Shown here piece after piece: positions 25,691-40,019 of a DNA stretch of 64,000 bases (positions are counted from its first letter, which is position 1; each line of letters starts with the position of its first letter). A program made the position numbers and the translations under genes. Source of the DNA: Pipra filicauda (Eukaryota > Chordata > Aves > Passeriformes > Pipridae); assembly GCF_003945595.2 (NCBI RefSeq), contig NW_024104416.1:1858602-1922601 (forward strand), given 5' to 3'. Under the pieces are notes generated by a model. That model made no database searches, was not told where the DNA came from, and was given only the letters and a program-made list of their open reading frames with translations.

Positions 25691-28600
25691 ATATCTGTTT
25701 CTTAGTCATAAACAACTTTTTCTCTGTCCTGGCTCAAACTGCCATCATAATTCCTACTTTGGAACTGGTATCCCCAAAGATGAACATTGGTGATAAAAGT
25801 AATCATTCCTAAAAAGTGTTGCAGTCCACTGTCCATCTGTGGTCTACTGTTTTTTCTGTGTCAGTGGATTATTGCTAAGCAGTGCATAAACCCCATTAAT
25901 AAATGACTGTTCACAGAGCCAGGCTGGAATCTGCATATGGAAACTTCCTTGAGCAATCTCTGTCTCTCCCAATAAATTCTGTATAGATGTAAGTCAGAAA
26001 AGACAAAAAGTTCCAGTAGTAGGTTCAGGAAAAAGTGCAATTTTCAGTCCTTTTAAGTCCCCAGCAATCTCTGATGGTGCTTGCTGATGAAAGAATTTAA
26101 AACCACCAACCCCAATAAGGTTTGGAACTGTTCTGTTTTCTCAAGTATAACTTGAATGGGATTTTTTTTACTTTGCAACACTAACTGTATGGTCTATGCT
26201 CTGGACTATTAAAGTGAGCTCTGTTTCATTTATGTCCTATTTAATAGCCCTGCAGCTGGGACTGTAATTAATTTCTTTTCCCTTCTTCAGGCTACACATA
26301 CTTCCAGAAAGTCCTGAAAAATAATCATCAATTAGTAAAGAATTGAGGGGTTTGAGTAAATTAATCAAAATAAATTGAATCCATTGCATCTATTAAATAC
26401 ATATATATCCAATCAATTATTTCCAAAATTTTCTAGGAAAAGCTATTAACTATTTTAAATAATTTGCACAACGTGCTTTGAGTGACATCTTTTCATTTAA
26501 CACGCCACTGTTTCTTCATTTGGCTTCTGTCCTGCAGAGTTCTGCCTTGTTTGCTGTTTGACTGTGGCCAACTAAGCTGTTTCTAAACTAATTGAAATAA
26601 CTAACCGGCTACAGTTGTTATTTAAGTTGCATAAACCCCCTGCCTTTTTTTTTTTTTCTTATCTGCAAAAATAAGGATGTCTGTGATGTGAAATTTTTTA
26701 TTGGCTTGTTTGTTTTCAAATAGCTGAAAGTAGGATGACAAGAGACATGACAGTGACTGGGGTGATGTGATTTAATGCAGAGATCCAGGCATCTGAAACT
26801 ACGGGAAATGATGGCACATGGTTCTCATTAATTTTAACTTGCAGTGGTGTATCAGAAGGAACTGAGGGCTAAGGAAGAAAATGGAAAATATTTGCATGAA
26901 AAGAAAGCATCTTTTATATCTGTTTGTATTTTTACAACTCCCTGAGGATTTCCCTGGGAAAGCTTGATTTCTAGGAGGAATTGCTGCTGTAGGTTGTTGC
27001 TGACCTTGAAAAGGACGATTAAGATGTGCCAGTGGAGTCAAGAAAAGACAGTTGCCCCTCAGGTCCCTCTGACCCCCTGCACGAGCCTGTCTCGATCTGG
27101 AAGTCCCAGAGTAACACAACTTAGTGGCTTTGAGACCAGAACTGTCTCTCTTCATACCTCTTCATGTAGACAAACTCCCAGATTCTGTCTGTGCTGTGGT
27201 TCTTAGTCTGCAAATTATGAAGGAATATTAGTGCCTCAGACTCACCTTGTTGCTGTGAGAATAGAAGAACTGGCTGGTTGGAATATTCATCAAACCCACG
27301 AGGGGACCACAAAAAGGCTTTCTGAACCCACCTCTGGGGGGCTTAAGGAAGTAGAGAGCTACCTGCATTCTAAAGTAAAGGAATTTGCTGTGGAGCTTTG
27401 TCTGGCTGGACAGTGTAAAGAGAAGATGGCAGCCCCAGCATGTGGGATGTACAGCTGGGTGATGGGATTCTTATCTCTGGCACCGTAAGACTATAAAGGA
27501 TTGAGATCAGCTGCAGCAATCGAGTGCAAAAATATCACAGAAAACAATATCAATGTGCTGCTTTGTGTCCTGAGTGAAGGGAAATCTTGCTTTTCAGATG
27601 TCTAGAGCTGAGCAGAGTATTTATAAGTACAGCTGTTCAACATTCCCAACTCCTAATGCTTTGTACTAGGGCAAGATTTAGAACCTCTTTTTTCTTTCTT
27701 TCCTGAGTTTTTGATCATATTTTTAAATTTGTTTGCTCTAACATCTTATTTTCTATACCCTTTCCTATGCTTTTTCAGGCCTATCAGGTTAAAAACATTT
27801 TCTTCCATTTCTGAGATTTTTTTTCTTCTGGAGTCAGGGTTTTTCCACAGCTCTGACACCCTCAGAAGAATTCCTATGCCGGGTTGTATGTGAGAGGGGA
27901 CTCCTGGCATCAAGAGGACTTTTGCTCCCCTGCCATCACCATCATCAGCCAGCCCATTGCAGGTCCTCCAGGCTGGCTGAAAGGCTGCTCTGACCTCCCT
28001 TCTCCCATCCCAGTTCTACACAATGCTCAGGTACAAAAAGGTCCCATGTGTTAGCAGGGACAGTTATTGCCTGTTGGTTTCATTTTTGCATGGATTTTCT
28101 GCAAGATTTTCCCCAGTATACTTTGATTTCAGTGCAAATCTGAATTGAATTTCTTCTGAAGCTTTAAAAAAACCATGATTTTTCTGCCCTTCCACCACTC
28201 CACCTTTACACACACAAAGGCACACACACAAAGGCACACACTCTCATCCCAGTCTACCCTTCAGCTTTCTTGCAGCATCAGGAACCAAAGCACTTTCTCT
28301 CCATGAGAACACAAGCTGGAGTTGCTTCTCCTTCTACATCATTCACTCTCTTCTCACAAGACTCCTGCTTTTGTGTTGCAGCCCCAGGATGCTGGAATAT
28401 TCTGACTCTAGCCCTGAGTATGCAGGTGATTATTCACTGCTGTTTATGGAGAGGGCTGGAGGACATAGCAGTAGTTAGGAAGGGAACCCTTGCTTTAAGG
28501 TGATTTAAACTGCAAATTAAATAGACTAGACAGGGGAAAAAATGCTGCTTTTCCTATTTTACTAGGGTGAAGAGGGATTAAGGGCTAACTTTTTTATAGA

Positions 28601-31260
28601 CAGTTGGAGACTTAAGGAGTCAAGTGGCTGTTGTGGTGCCAAGAGGGATTTCCAAATGTATAAAGATGTCCATTTCCTACCTGAAGCACTCACACCTCTA
28701 TTTGTTTCTTTAGGTGTGTGAGCAGCTTTGAAACCTGGGGTTTTTTAAGGGACTTGCTTTGAAGCCACACACACATTCTGGGACAGACCACAGACCTGAA
28801 TTCAGATTGTACATATCCTTGTCCTGAATCTTAACACAGGATCTGTTCTCTTGAAAAACAGTAGAATTCACTGGAATATCTCAATTTACTTAAACCTTTC
28901 TGGATGTAGCACCTCAGTTTATTTGTCTCTGCAGTTATAGCCTGTTATGTCAGGAAATGCCTTACACATTTGCAAGATAAATGTCAAGGATTTCTATTTC
29001 CTTCCTCAACTCTCCTTTTCCTGATGATTTACTTATAAAAAAGCAAAAATAAATTACTGAGTTTTATATTTTTTTCCTGGAACTCACAAGATTTGTGGTC
29101 ATTTAATCTCTCCTGGGACGAAGCTTCCTAGTGTGTCTTTCCATTCTGATAAATATTTTTCAGGTAGAAAGCAATATATTTGGATGAATAAAGAATCTCA
29201 GGGAGAGCAAAGGAAAGCCATTAGCAGCTGTGGATAAATCTCCTTCTCCTACAGGTTTTCTATTATACAGTGGGCACTTCCTCAGCACACCATGGGCAGA
29301 AAACATGATTTTAAGTGCCATTAAATGCTGCACAGTAAATATCTCCAGTGCATTACAAGCATCAAATGTAGCCCATGGGAGAAGGCACTGAGTTTAATAC
29401 CCAGATCTTTACTTGCTCTGTATTCCCTTCCATGTTTCCCCTTGGACAATGTTCTGCACTAAAGCATCTGAGCAACTCCCATTAAGGAAGATATTGAGAA
29501 AGAACCACAAGTTTGTCATGTGCTTGCTTTGTGCTCTCCTCTCATCAAGTAAAGTGTCATATTTTGATAATTTCCTCTATATTTTTCATTTATTTCATTT
29601 GTTTTTTCACCTGCTGTTTCATGGTTTTGATTTAGGCTGGTTTTTATCTGGAGATGGTGAGATCCAGGACCTGTACAGGCAAATGCTTTGTAGCACATTG
29701 GGATTCTTGTTGTAGGTTTTCTTAAGGATTTCATGCTCTCTACTGCAGCTGTACTTTCATATTTAGCTGGAACACTACCATTCTCTTTCATTCATCTTCT
29801 ATATTGCAAACAAAAAGGATGAAATGGGAGATAATTAGGCTATCTCAATAATTCTGAGCAGTGAAAGCTATGGAAGGAAGAACTGTGATTGTTCTTATCC
29901 AAGAGGAACAAAAAATAAGCAAGAACAAAGATCTGTGAGAAAACAATAAACAGGCAACTCTTAAAGATCTGGGCTGGGCTCCTTGGTTCCTTTGGGCTCT
30001 GGAAGCAGAGGATAAGCCCAGCACTGGGCTCTTTGGCCCTATAAGGAGTTTATCAACCCTGTGGCAAAGCCACCAGAATGGGAGTTGGAGCAGAGGCTCA
30101 GCTGGCAGAGTTTGCAGCCTGACAACTGCACCCACCATCAGGTTCAGTTCGTGCCAACATCCAGGTGGGGCACTGAGATGTCAAAGGAGCAGAGACAACA
30201 CCTGCTTCCCACTGTCACTCTGGGGGAAGTGATCTCCAGAAGGACGGGAAGGACAGAGGGGCTGTAACTCCTTTGGCCAAGAGAAATAAAGCTCAGCCAG
30301 ACCTTAATGCAGTGAGACGGCACAAAGCAGGGGAGAAAACAAACAGTGGTGCTCAAGAACAAGACTGGAGTGCTCAAGAGGGAATAAAAAAAAAGGTATC
30401 AATAAATTTGTGTAGCAAAGACAGAAAATCTTAGAGGATCATAGAATTCTAATCTGAACAACGCTGTTGCTTGAATATCTGTCAAAAAAAGGGAGAAGTA
30501 TGCAGTTCAGGTGCTATTCCCAAAGGTCTGAGAAAGTTGAAGGAGATTTCACAGAAAATGTGAGTTTAACTCCAAACTAGAAATCGACCACTTTTAAAAT
30601 TCCCCTGAGAAACTAAGTAATGTAGAAACTGCAGTGAAAAAAAACCACTGTTCTTTTGAGATTTTAGAGAGCTGGGAAAATTACATATTTTTAAATATTT
30701 CTTTATAAATAACACATAAATCAGGTTTCAAAATGTGACTTCCAAATGCAGAAACATACCTGAAATCTACTATATAGTCTCTGCATTTGAGAGCTGGTGT
30801 TCCACGTAGGAAAACTGGAGTTGTATTGTTGGCATATCAAGATAGTTGATGTTGGCTACTGATATTATCCTATACTGCAAAGACAGCTTCTGATCTCAGT
30901 TATATGTTCTTCATTGCAAATACCTGCTGCCCTCCTGCTTCCACCACAGCAGATGAAGGATAACCAGGATGACAGACTTACACCAGCATAAGGAGGAGAA
31001 AATCAGACTGAGGGCCATAGTAAGAAAAGAAGATATTAGTGATTTAACACCGTATCATCCTCTCTCTCTTTGATTCTTTTCTTTTGGATGGGTTATAGTT
31101 ATGTCCTGCATTAATATTTTTGCTTAGTTTACTAGGAAATGCAAATGAAAATAAAAAAAATTTCAATTACCTTGAGTTTTTTCTTCATCTACCAGCTGAA
31201 TGTATATACCTCAGAAACTAATATAACTCTTTGATGGGAATTGCTTATTTTCTGTTGACA
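25691..31260. other. Unique non-coding DNA
   Basis: Apart from a small CACACAAAGG duplication (28208-28241), nothing is recognised. Open frames cluster in GC-richer parts (26964-27488, 28270-28503, 29845-30377) and occur on both strands at once. A block at 29900-30310 has a TATAAG word (30040) and an AATAAA (30285) but no terminal repeats, so I do not call an LTR. Confidence 0.55.
28208..28241. repeat. CA-rich short tandem duplication
   Basis: ACACACAAAGGC is duplicated within a CA-rich run, giving two AAAGG interruptions between CACACA stretches. It is an interrupted (CA)n microsatellite. Confidence 0.8.
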
Positions 31261-31261
31261 G

Positions 31262-31600
31262 CTTTTTAGTGAAAAAGATAGAAATCAGATTGAATTTCGA
31301 CAGTGAGAAATTGAGAGCTTGTTCTACCAGCAGGAGTCTCAAGGCCTCTAATTTTACCTCTGCGAGCAAAGATGAACCAAGAATATCAGCAACCTACTTT
31401 CCTGCCGCAGAAAGAAAGCACAGCATCCTAAAAGTCAATCCAAAAGACAATCTGAAACTGAGATTTCTCTAAACTTCAGTGATTTTTACCTTGGTTTAAA
31501 TATGGCAATATATAAACACAGCAGAGATACTGAACTTTATCCTTGGGGACCCAGCAGTGTGGTACATGGAAGTGAAATAAAGCACATTTTGTCTTTGGTC
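31262..31600 (+). other. Possible terminal exon with poly(A) signal (weak)
   Basis: A good acceptor-like TTGCTTATTTTCTGTTGACAG ends at 31261. After it one frame stays open for about 69 codons to a stop ending at 31472. The translated stretch is basic and Ser/Lys-rich (for example LRACSTSRSLKASNF), with no domain I recognise. An AATAAA lies at 31576-31581 followed by a T/G-rich GTCTTTGG, the usual context of a cleavage site. These four signals in a row are suggestive, but each occurs often by chance in AT-rich DNA. No upstream partner exon is evident. Confidence 0.15.
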
Positions 31601-34600
31601 ACAAGGGTGGGGTTCAGGTGTTGCACTCCCCCATGATCCCAAATCCCAGTCATGCATCAGTCTTGCCACCCCATGGCACTGGGGGTAGGGCTTTGGTGCT
31701 TGTAGGGAATTTCTCCTGGCTCTCTCTGTCCCTGATGAAACCTTAAGGTCATTTATATCAGATGAATGTTTCAATTAAGTGTCCATATGAACACTGCTAT
31801 TGACTCCAGCTCCATAGAATTAGAATGAGATCATTAAAATATAAATATCAAAATACTTTGTCTTCTTTCCAGTGCATGGCAGCATTTTTCTGCTTTGTCC
31901 ATTTATGTGTTCCATTCTGTGTAATCCAACATTGCTTTTTGTCCCTGCAATATATCATCATAACACTCCTTCCTGTGCAGCAGCATCAGGAACCATATCA
32001 GGCTAATTCTTTTCCATCACATCGTATTTTCTTGTGTCCTAATGCTATTATGTCATGCTCACTTCTTTCCTCGTCGTATTTTTGCTGCATCATCTTTCAT
32101 CTTTATCATATTGTTTTACTTCCTTTCATCTTGTACTTTTTCTGTCAAATGATTGTGTCACCTCAACAATCAGATACTGGCCTGGCACAGTTGCTTCACA
32201 GCATGTTTCCACCTAAAAAACCCCAGGATAATGAAATCTTCACACTGACTTATGATAAAATAATATGATTTCTTCTTGTGATGAAGTGCTAATTTTCTGT
32301 TTTAACATAAAATAATGATCCCAAGAGCTGTGTAATCAGGAGAAACATAAGGATTTCTCTTTCTTTCATAATTTCTAGTTTACAGACTTCACTAGAGATT
32401 GGCTACTTTTAAAAAACCTTTCTGTAACTGAGGAGAAAAAATTCCAGAATTCTCCAGAAGTGGGTGAGTTATACAAAGCTGAACCCAGCAAAGAACTGTG
32501 GCTCCTACAGTTGGGCCTCCCAGGGCATATGGAGGAGATCTAATTCTGGATCATGACTGTGCTTAAATGTAGCTTTGAACAGGCCAACCCTGTCAAAGCC
32601 AGGACTGTTGTCACTAAACGAGGTTACTGGGGATTTTTATGTAAGGTACCACAGAAGCTGGCAAATAAACCAACAAATATTGTGTTGGCAGATTAAAAGG
32701 TTACTGCCCTTGGCTGCCTTTCCCACCCTCCTGCAGCAATATTCTCCCTGCAGTAGAGGAGAGTTGTACCCACGTGTCAGCATGTCATGGTCTTCAGTGA
32801 GGGGTCTTACGAGCTGCAGATTCAAGTCAGGCTCATTAGGGAGGCTCCTGACTGCTCCTGTCCTTGATTTTCCTCTGGAAGTATCAGCCCTACGACAGAG
32901 GTGATTGAATTCCCTTAAATGTGCTCCATACCAACCACTGGATTAATTTGCACTAGATATGGATGTCTGTGAACTGCAGCAGCTGAGAAATTAGGCACAT
33001 TACCTATTGTGTTGTCTACAAGGTCGGTATTCCCTTGAAGACAGAAGTTGTGAATAATAATTTCCTAAATTCAGCCAATGAATGATAAGTCAGAGCCTTT
33101 GAGCACCAGAAGTCTGGCTGTGAGGATGTGAGAAGCTGAGTGGACATTGCATGGTCTCCCAGCGTTGTACTGGGGGCATAAACCTTTATTCAGAGGAGCA
33201 AAAGGAGCTTAAAGCACCTTTGGAAAGTTTCATCAAGGGTTGCTTGGTACCTACACCCCCTCTGCCCTACTGGGGAGGTACAGGTGCCTCAGAAAGCAGG
33301 AGCTGCCCAGCCCTGAGCTCCATGGTACCTCTCCAAACAGATGACAGCAGCAGAAAATTGGGTTCCACATTTACAAACTCAGTACACTAACTTAAATCAA
33401 AGTCAGCCTTGTTCTGCAGACAGGTTTTCCCATGTTCTCACACCTCTACTTTTAATTAAAATGCTGACAATCAGGGATAAGGGGAACAAAATACAAAGGT
33501 AATCATGTACAGAAAAACATATTTCACCAGAGCATAAGCTATTAGCACTTCCTCGGCTATCTGATCATCTGACAGGCTTAAGGGTAACAGTGATGTGAAT
33601 TTCAAATCTCCAGCTGCTCCCCGAGGAGCTTCTGTCTCATACAGTTTGTAGTGAAGTGAGACAGTGGAATGCAAAAATGAAGGAAAGGAAAAGACATAAT
33701 GCAGCAGGATGTATAAAAGTAGGAACAGGGCCAAATGCAGCCCTCTTTTAGTGCTGCTGACTTTGATGCATGCGGTGGCTTATGAACATCTGTCTCAAAA
33801 TAGCATAATCCCCCACCTGAATCAGGATTTGTCACTTCTGTATGTTTAGCTCTGTAGGACTCGATCCGTTCAGGAAATTAAGCAGATGTCTAATGCTGAA
33901 CAGATGAGCATTTTCACTCAAGTCAAAACAATTACAATTAGATGTTCACCAGAATCCCTTGTTCAGTTGGGGCTGAGTGGGATAGCTTGTTTCAGGTTAT
34001 CAAAGGCCTGACTGCATTGCAGGCTGTTCTTTTTCAACAAGACACTCTGAGCTGGCCATGGGCTTCTCTCAGGTCACATTTTTTCATCCCTCACCTGTGT
34101 ATGACTGATTTCACCCCAGTCAGTCAGGTGTTCTCTGTGACTGATCTGACCAGTCCAGTCACCACATATGGGCAGCCCTTAAGAGCTCATGTGCCCAGTT
34201 GCTTTCCATCACCTCTCTTGTTCTCTCACAAGAACAAAAAAAATGATTTTATGCCTAGGAAAGTTGCAGCCTAAAAATGACACGAGAGCTAACAGAAGGG
34301 TTCTGATTGTTGGAAGAAAACAGTATTGGAAATGATACTTCCCAGCATGGCAGGCAGCTGGCTCAGTGCTCTGCAGCCTGCCTCCAGTCAGCTTTACACA
34401 GGCTTTGGGAAAGGGAAGGTCCTAAAGAGGAAGGATTATACAATTTCCTATGGTGTATTTACAGCAAACTACCTACCCAGTGTGAGGGCAGCAAGAATTC
34501 CTTCAGTAACAGGATTCAGCACAATTTTTGGGTTTTATTTCACTGGAAGGTTCTCACATCCAGCCCAAGGACGTGGTGCTTGCATCACCCAGAGAGTAGA

Positions 34601-36361
34601 CAGACTAGAACGAGTACAGGTCAAACATAATTGCAGTTCTCATGTTTGCTCTCTGCCCTCATGTCAGCAGTTAACTAGGATTTTCTCCATGTGGAAACAA
34701 TCTCCATATCTTTACTCCTGAAAAAATTGAAACAACATATGAATCCCATCTTTTTTCCTTTTTTTTTTTTTTCTTGGAGTATCTGCGAGTTATTTGCCTT
34801 TATTACAATTGTAGAGGTAACCTGACCACTGCAAACAGACACACTCAGGATATTATAGCTGGCTTTGCTCTGTTCCTGGCTAATGTGCAAATTTGAGCAT
34901 ACTTCTGACTCTTGACCTGAATGTTTGCCACTGAATTTGTTGCATATGGTTAGATATATGTTCTGCTGCATATGTCTTTTGCACACCAAATATGAGAAGT
35001 AAACTTCTTGCAACATTCTGTGCTTCTTTCCTTGCCTGACTCCCATCCCAAGTTTTTTTCTTGCATACAAAGACCCACTGACTCTTGTAAATTGTGCATT
35101 AAGCTCTGCTAGGTTCCAGTGGCACCTGCCACTCTGTGGTCCCTCTTTGCACATCTCTATCACATCTTGATTTGCAAAGAATACATATGGTTGAAATAAA
35201 GGCAAAAGGTGTTTTTCTTATGCTTGTCCTTTCGTGATGCCGCTTGTCCAGTGCCAAATGGGAAAGCACAAGAGGTTGTTAGGTTGACTCTAAAGCTCTT
35301 TTTTTATGTGCATCACTTTTCATGCCCTGTAGTTCAGGACCTGTCTTTAGAAGGAGGGTGGATGGGATGAACTCTTTAAAAAGGCTTGTATATCAAATGA
35401 TATTTATCATAAAATATCTCAGGTTTATGTCATTTATAGCTGTAATTTAATTATACCTAATATGTTTCCCTAATTGTGTGATATTGACTATTTTATAGGA
35501 ATCAGAATGAGCCTTTTGATCATTTGTGGGTACAGCTTCACTAATAGGCATAAATCAAAATGTCTTAGATCAACTTTGTACCCCTAAGGCATAATGTAAA
35601 TGACGAAGGGATGGGACTTCATTTTGTCATGTTCTCTTCAAATATCAAGTTATATTAAAGAAAACACTTTTCTCAATCACAGGTGCACATACGAAGAGTG
35701 AGTGACAACTTCATGTCATCTCTTTGATAAGTCGACTCCCTTGGCATTTTTAGATGTACTTTCATAAATGAGCTTCAATTTGTCTTGCAAGGAGCAGAGC
35801 TGTATCTCTCTGGCTGCAAAGCTGTATTTAAAAACGTGCTTACTACTCCATAATTCACAAAGGATGGGGAAGGTAAAGGAAAAAAAAACATTCTTCATGT
35901 ATTTTGCTAGAGACCAATAAGGAAATGTGCATATTTGTTCCTAAAAGCCAAAGCACTACAGGGAGAGAGGCAAATGTGAAGTCTGTGCTGTTCCACCACC
36001 AATCTGGCAATTTGTTATATGATGTTTTTACATGAGGGGATGATTCTCCAATACCAAAATCTCTCTGCCTGCCAAAAGAAAGGCAAGTAGAGAACATTTA
36101 TAAGCTCAAGCAAGTCTTTTGTACAGCAGGGACATGCTTGGACAAGCACAGACACAATACATAGTTTGAGACAAATATACAGCCTGCATTTTATTTGCAC
36201 ACCAAATATATCAAAATCTTATCCCTTTGTTAAAAAAAATATAAGGTTTTTTGATAGTGTAAGGATAGGACCATCTTTTAACACTAAGGGAAGGTCATAT
36301 AAGTAGTGCAACATATTAGATATGTTTGCATATGTATGTTATACATTGCATGTATAATATA
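31601..36361. other. Unique non-coding DNA
   Basis: No repeat family is recognised. The longest open frame in the window (176 codons, minus, 34675-35205) lies here. It has no recognisable domain, ends in a Lys run encoded by a poly-T tract, and is of a length expected about once by chance in 64 kb of AT-rich DNA. The 147-codon frame at 31825-32268 is hydrophobic because of T-richness and is likewise not supported. Confidence 0.6.
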
Positions 36362-36460
36362 TGGTCTAGTGGAAGGTGTCCCTGCCCATGGCAGGGGGTG
36401 GAACAAGATGAGCTTTAAGGTCCCTTCCAACCCAAACCATTCAGTGATTCTGTGATTCTG
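36362..36460 (+). mobile_element. CR1 LINE fragment, extreme 3' end
   Basis: A 5'-truncated CR1 of about 100 bases in the plus orientation. It contains GGTCTAGTGGAAGGTGTCCC, TGCCCATGGCAGGGGGTGGA, the conserved AGCTTTAAGGTCCCTTCCAA with CCCAAACCATTC, and the tail TGATTCTGTGATTCTG. It is close to the usual avian consensus, so it is relatively young. It contains no coding sequence. Confidence 0.92.
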
Positions 36461-38951
36461 ACGTGAGTAATGCAAAAGTCAGATCTCCATCCGATATAAA
36501 TTGTCATCTTCTTCCATTTGACATATCTTAAGACTTCTAAAGTTTTACATCCACTGAGAATCTGCCCCATTCAGCTTTTGAAATGACCAAATACAGCAGC
36601 TTCTATGGCATCTATGGAGTCAGACCCATCATTTCTCAGTAACTCCAATCTGACAGCAGTTATTGCTTCTTTGAATTTTAATCTGACATTTAACCTACCT
36701 GGAAATGCATTGCCTCATCTACTTTTCGTGCTCTCCCCCCCCTCCATTTACTTCTAAATAACCTTTTTCTTTAGATGATTTTCATGAAATTGCCACTAAA
36801 AAGAGCCCCGTTTGAGCTGCCTCATTTGAAAACTGTGAGATAGTGCAAGACATCTGAAGATGTCATTGTAACACATGAAAAGCACTTCAGCTTGCACATA
36901 AACACTATCAAATAGAATTTGAACTGAAGTTATAAGCTAGGCTGAAATGATATTTTGTTAATAATTGTCAAATATTCCACAAATAGCACAATCCTAAATA
37001 GCACTATTCTGAGCAATGAGAGCACCACGTAACATGCTGAATTTTTAAACAGAGCTGAACAGAATATAGAATTTCTATTTGGGAAGTGTGGACATCTTGA
37101 AGTTCAATTTTGTTCAGAAATGGAACAAATATCTTTCCGACAAAAGGAAAATTCTAAATAGCTGCTTCAAAAAAGCAATGTGCATTTCAAACTCAAAGTT
37201 TAGGTTTAAAATTGTCTTTTTATTTTTTATTATTTCGATGTCAGAGTCTGGTTAAAGAAATGACAGTGAATGGGAGAATTTGCTAAGAACAAAAGCATCA
37301 TCAGAGACTTTGCTGATTTCTTTATCAGTACAATAGAGAAGGAGCTGTTTTCTATACTCTTATGTAAAATACAGCATCACATTTTTTACTACTGACAGAT
37401 CATGAAATTATGTGAATAAAAATGCAGAATATTTTAAATTAAATTTTAATGTTGAAATAAATACACAATTTTGATAAAACCAGTTGAAGTTTTCATAAGA
37501 AGTTTTAATGAGAAATTCTTAATAAGACGTAAAAATAAGCAAAGCTCTATTTCATTGATATTGTCATAAAAGTTTATTTTGTTGGAAATAAATTAAACCA
37601 GTTCTTTTATTTATAATCTAAGGATACATTTATATTCAATCTCTGTCAAGCAGGCCGTGCATTGCTCTTACAATATCCACTGTCTTCTTTGGCAAGTGTT
37701 TCACTCAGTAATCCGGCTTCTAAAATTATGATTTGTGCTCTGATGTTAACCATGGATACAACCATGGTCAAACCTCCTCCTCCCAGAGCCCTGCTGAGTT
37801 ATGGGGAGACAGTTCCACCTCCAAAGACCTTGAAGCCACAGAGGGAAATACATAAAATACAGAAAGTATGGAAAGAGAGTGAGGGAAATAAGGACCGTAA
37901 GGGTAAAACAAACCAGATGACCCCACTCTTTGCCCTGTACCATTTCTAGACACCCATGTTAACTCTTAATCCCTTTTTGCAAATTACTTGGTTTTAAAAA
38001 ATTCACTTGATTCCCTGCACAGGCAAGAAAATTGTCTCTTCTGTGGGTTAACAAGACCTACAGTCCACCCTTATGGAAGAAAACAAGCCACCAGGTGAAG
38101 GTTGGTCCTGTACACGTGACGTGTCTCTGGTCTAACAGTGAAGGGCAGTAACAAGAAGGATGCAGTTTCTTTTTGGTCCAGCTAAAAATAAAAGACAGAT
38201 GCCTTAAGAGTTATTCATCAAGAATAAGGAGGAGAGAAAGCAAAGACCTGACAAAAATCTTGGGAAGGTCTCTGTTTCCCCAGCCTGCTCCTGATAAGGA
38301 CTGTGTCCCGTCCCTGCACACTGGCACAGAGCACTGGCACTCTCCTGGCTCAGGGCTAAGCTCCCAGACACAGCAGAGCCATTTCCTCAGTGAACTGTCA
38401 CTAAAGATTCTTTTCTTGGCTTTCTTTCTTTTCATGATAGCCCAAATTGAATGCTTGCCTTGCCTTGTATCTGTCATGTTAGCTTTTTAGATAGTACATG
38501 CTATACTCAATACTCCAGTGGGCTGCTGTCCTTCTGTAGGAGCTTACCAGGCTTATCAAGTGCCTCTAATGGTGGTGGCCTGAGGGAAAACAGTACACAG
38601 TTTGCTTTTACGTTTCTTCTCCACTTAAAAATATGGGAGATATTAATAGTACAAAGAACTGTTCCCCACTGCTTTGATCTCTACAGCACTGCTGCTCTTT
38701 CAGCCTCCATGTCACTACTGATGCCATGTTATATTACTATTTTCATTATTCCAGCCCATAGTCCATATTCTTTTCCCGTCTTGCTGTCTGCTTTAACCCC
38801 AGCTGTAACCGGCCTTCCCCAGAGGAGAAAGGGGAGTGAGAGGATTGGATGTTCTGCAGCAGCATCCCCTGAGAGTTGTTAGTGATTGAGGGGCTGTATC
38901 AAATCTCCTGGGACTCTTGAGAAGATTTATTTTCAAAGATAGTTGTTGATC

Positions 38952-38967
38952 AAAAAAAAAAAAAAAA
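38952..38967 (+). repeat. Poly(A) run
   Basis: Sixteen consecutive A residues. The sequence upstream does not resemble a processed gene copy or a retroposon, and no target-site duplication is evident. Confidence 0.9.
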
Positions 38968-40019
38968 GGCATGAACTACTGCTGTCCCTCCTGGAATAAC
39001 CTCAAAGGAGATGTGCCTCAGGGACATGTACTCCCTCTGTGCTCCTCCTTTGCTTCAGGGCAGCAGTAATTTGCTGTAAACCAAAGGCAGCAACAAATTC
39101 CACCACCCTGATGGCAGGTCAGTTTGCTGCCCATCATGTGAGACGGAAGGGAAAGCACAGCAATAACTCCTGTGGCTTCTCAGGGAACGCAGGAGGAGCA
39201 GCACACCATAAAATCCATCTCATATTCCTGTGTTCCACACGGCTGACATTTGAGGTGAAGGGGGGAGAAATCTTAATTTCATTTGTCCCTGACTCAGCAT
39301 GGAGTGAAAGTCATTACTGAGTTTGAAACGTCCCATTTTGGTGACAGGTTACTAGAAGATCTGGGAATGGTTTTCTGTTTTCTTATATAAAGACACATCC
39401 AGGAAGAGGACATAGACCTGATTTGAATTTATTCTGTTACTATATGATTAGCACTAATTCAAATACTGTAAAAAGCATTATAAGAGAGTGTTCTGATTTA
39501 GAAGTGCTTAACAATTTACAGTAAATCACAAACTAAGCCACGAAGCTGCAATTCTTCGTAGGTGTGTGTGCCCATGCACACAGACTCACACCATTTGCAA
39601 ACTATGAGATACTGGCATTAGACACACCATGCAAAGTCAGTTATAAAGAAAAGTAGGTGCCTCTTCTTAATTAAATAAACCCATAAATAAATAGAAGACA
39701 GCAGCACTACAACAGGCAAACTGTTCTTCAGCTCCTGAATAAGACATTCAGTGGGAAAGAACCGACAAATACAGCACAATATCTCTTCTCATTAAAAAAA
39801 TGCATTTTATATACAATTGACAAGGAAAATTAACTTAAAATTTTATTTCATACTCTATGGAAAGCTGTGCTTGCTTTCTGAGCAAACCAGCAATAGTGCC
39901 TAGAGAACAGAGCACTCGGGTGCAGCAGCCTGGTTTTGCCCTGGGTTTTGTTTCTGTCCTGGGTTTTGGATATGATCAGGTTATCAGCTGGTGATTGTAT
40001 CTCCACCGCAAAGCCTTCA

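Noticed and set aside
29900..30310. Possible solitary LTR (TATAAG near 30040, AATAAA at 30285)
   Set aside because: I found no TG...CA ends or flanking target-site duplication, and the two words are common by chance.
30430..30460. GAGGATCATAGAATTCTAAT considered as a CR1 tail
   Set aside because: The following sequence lacks the conserved GGTTTGGGTTGGAAGGGACC block.
31825..32268. 147-codon plus-strand hydrophobic frame
   Set aside because: Its hydrophobicity follows from T-rich sequence. No signal peptide architecture, splice context or family resemblance is seen.
34675..35205. Longest open frame, 176 codons on the minus strand
   Set aside because: It has no recognisable domain and one end is a Lys run from a poly-T tract. 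With AT-rich stop frequency, a frame this long is expected roughly once in 64 kb by chance.
35340..35390. GGAGGGTGGATGGGATGAACTC considered as an old CR1 3' end
   Set aside because: Only one loosely matching segment is present, without the conserved CCTTCCAACCC block or tail repeat.
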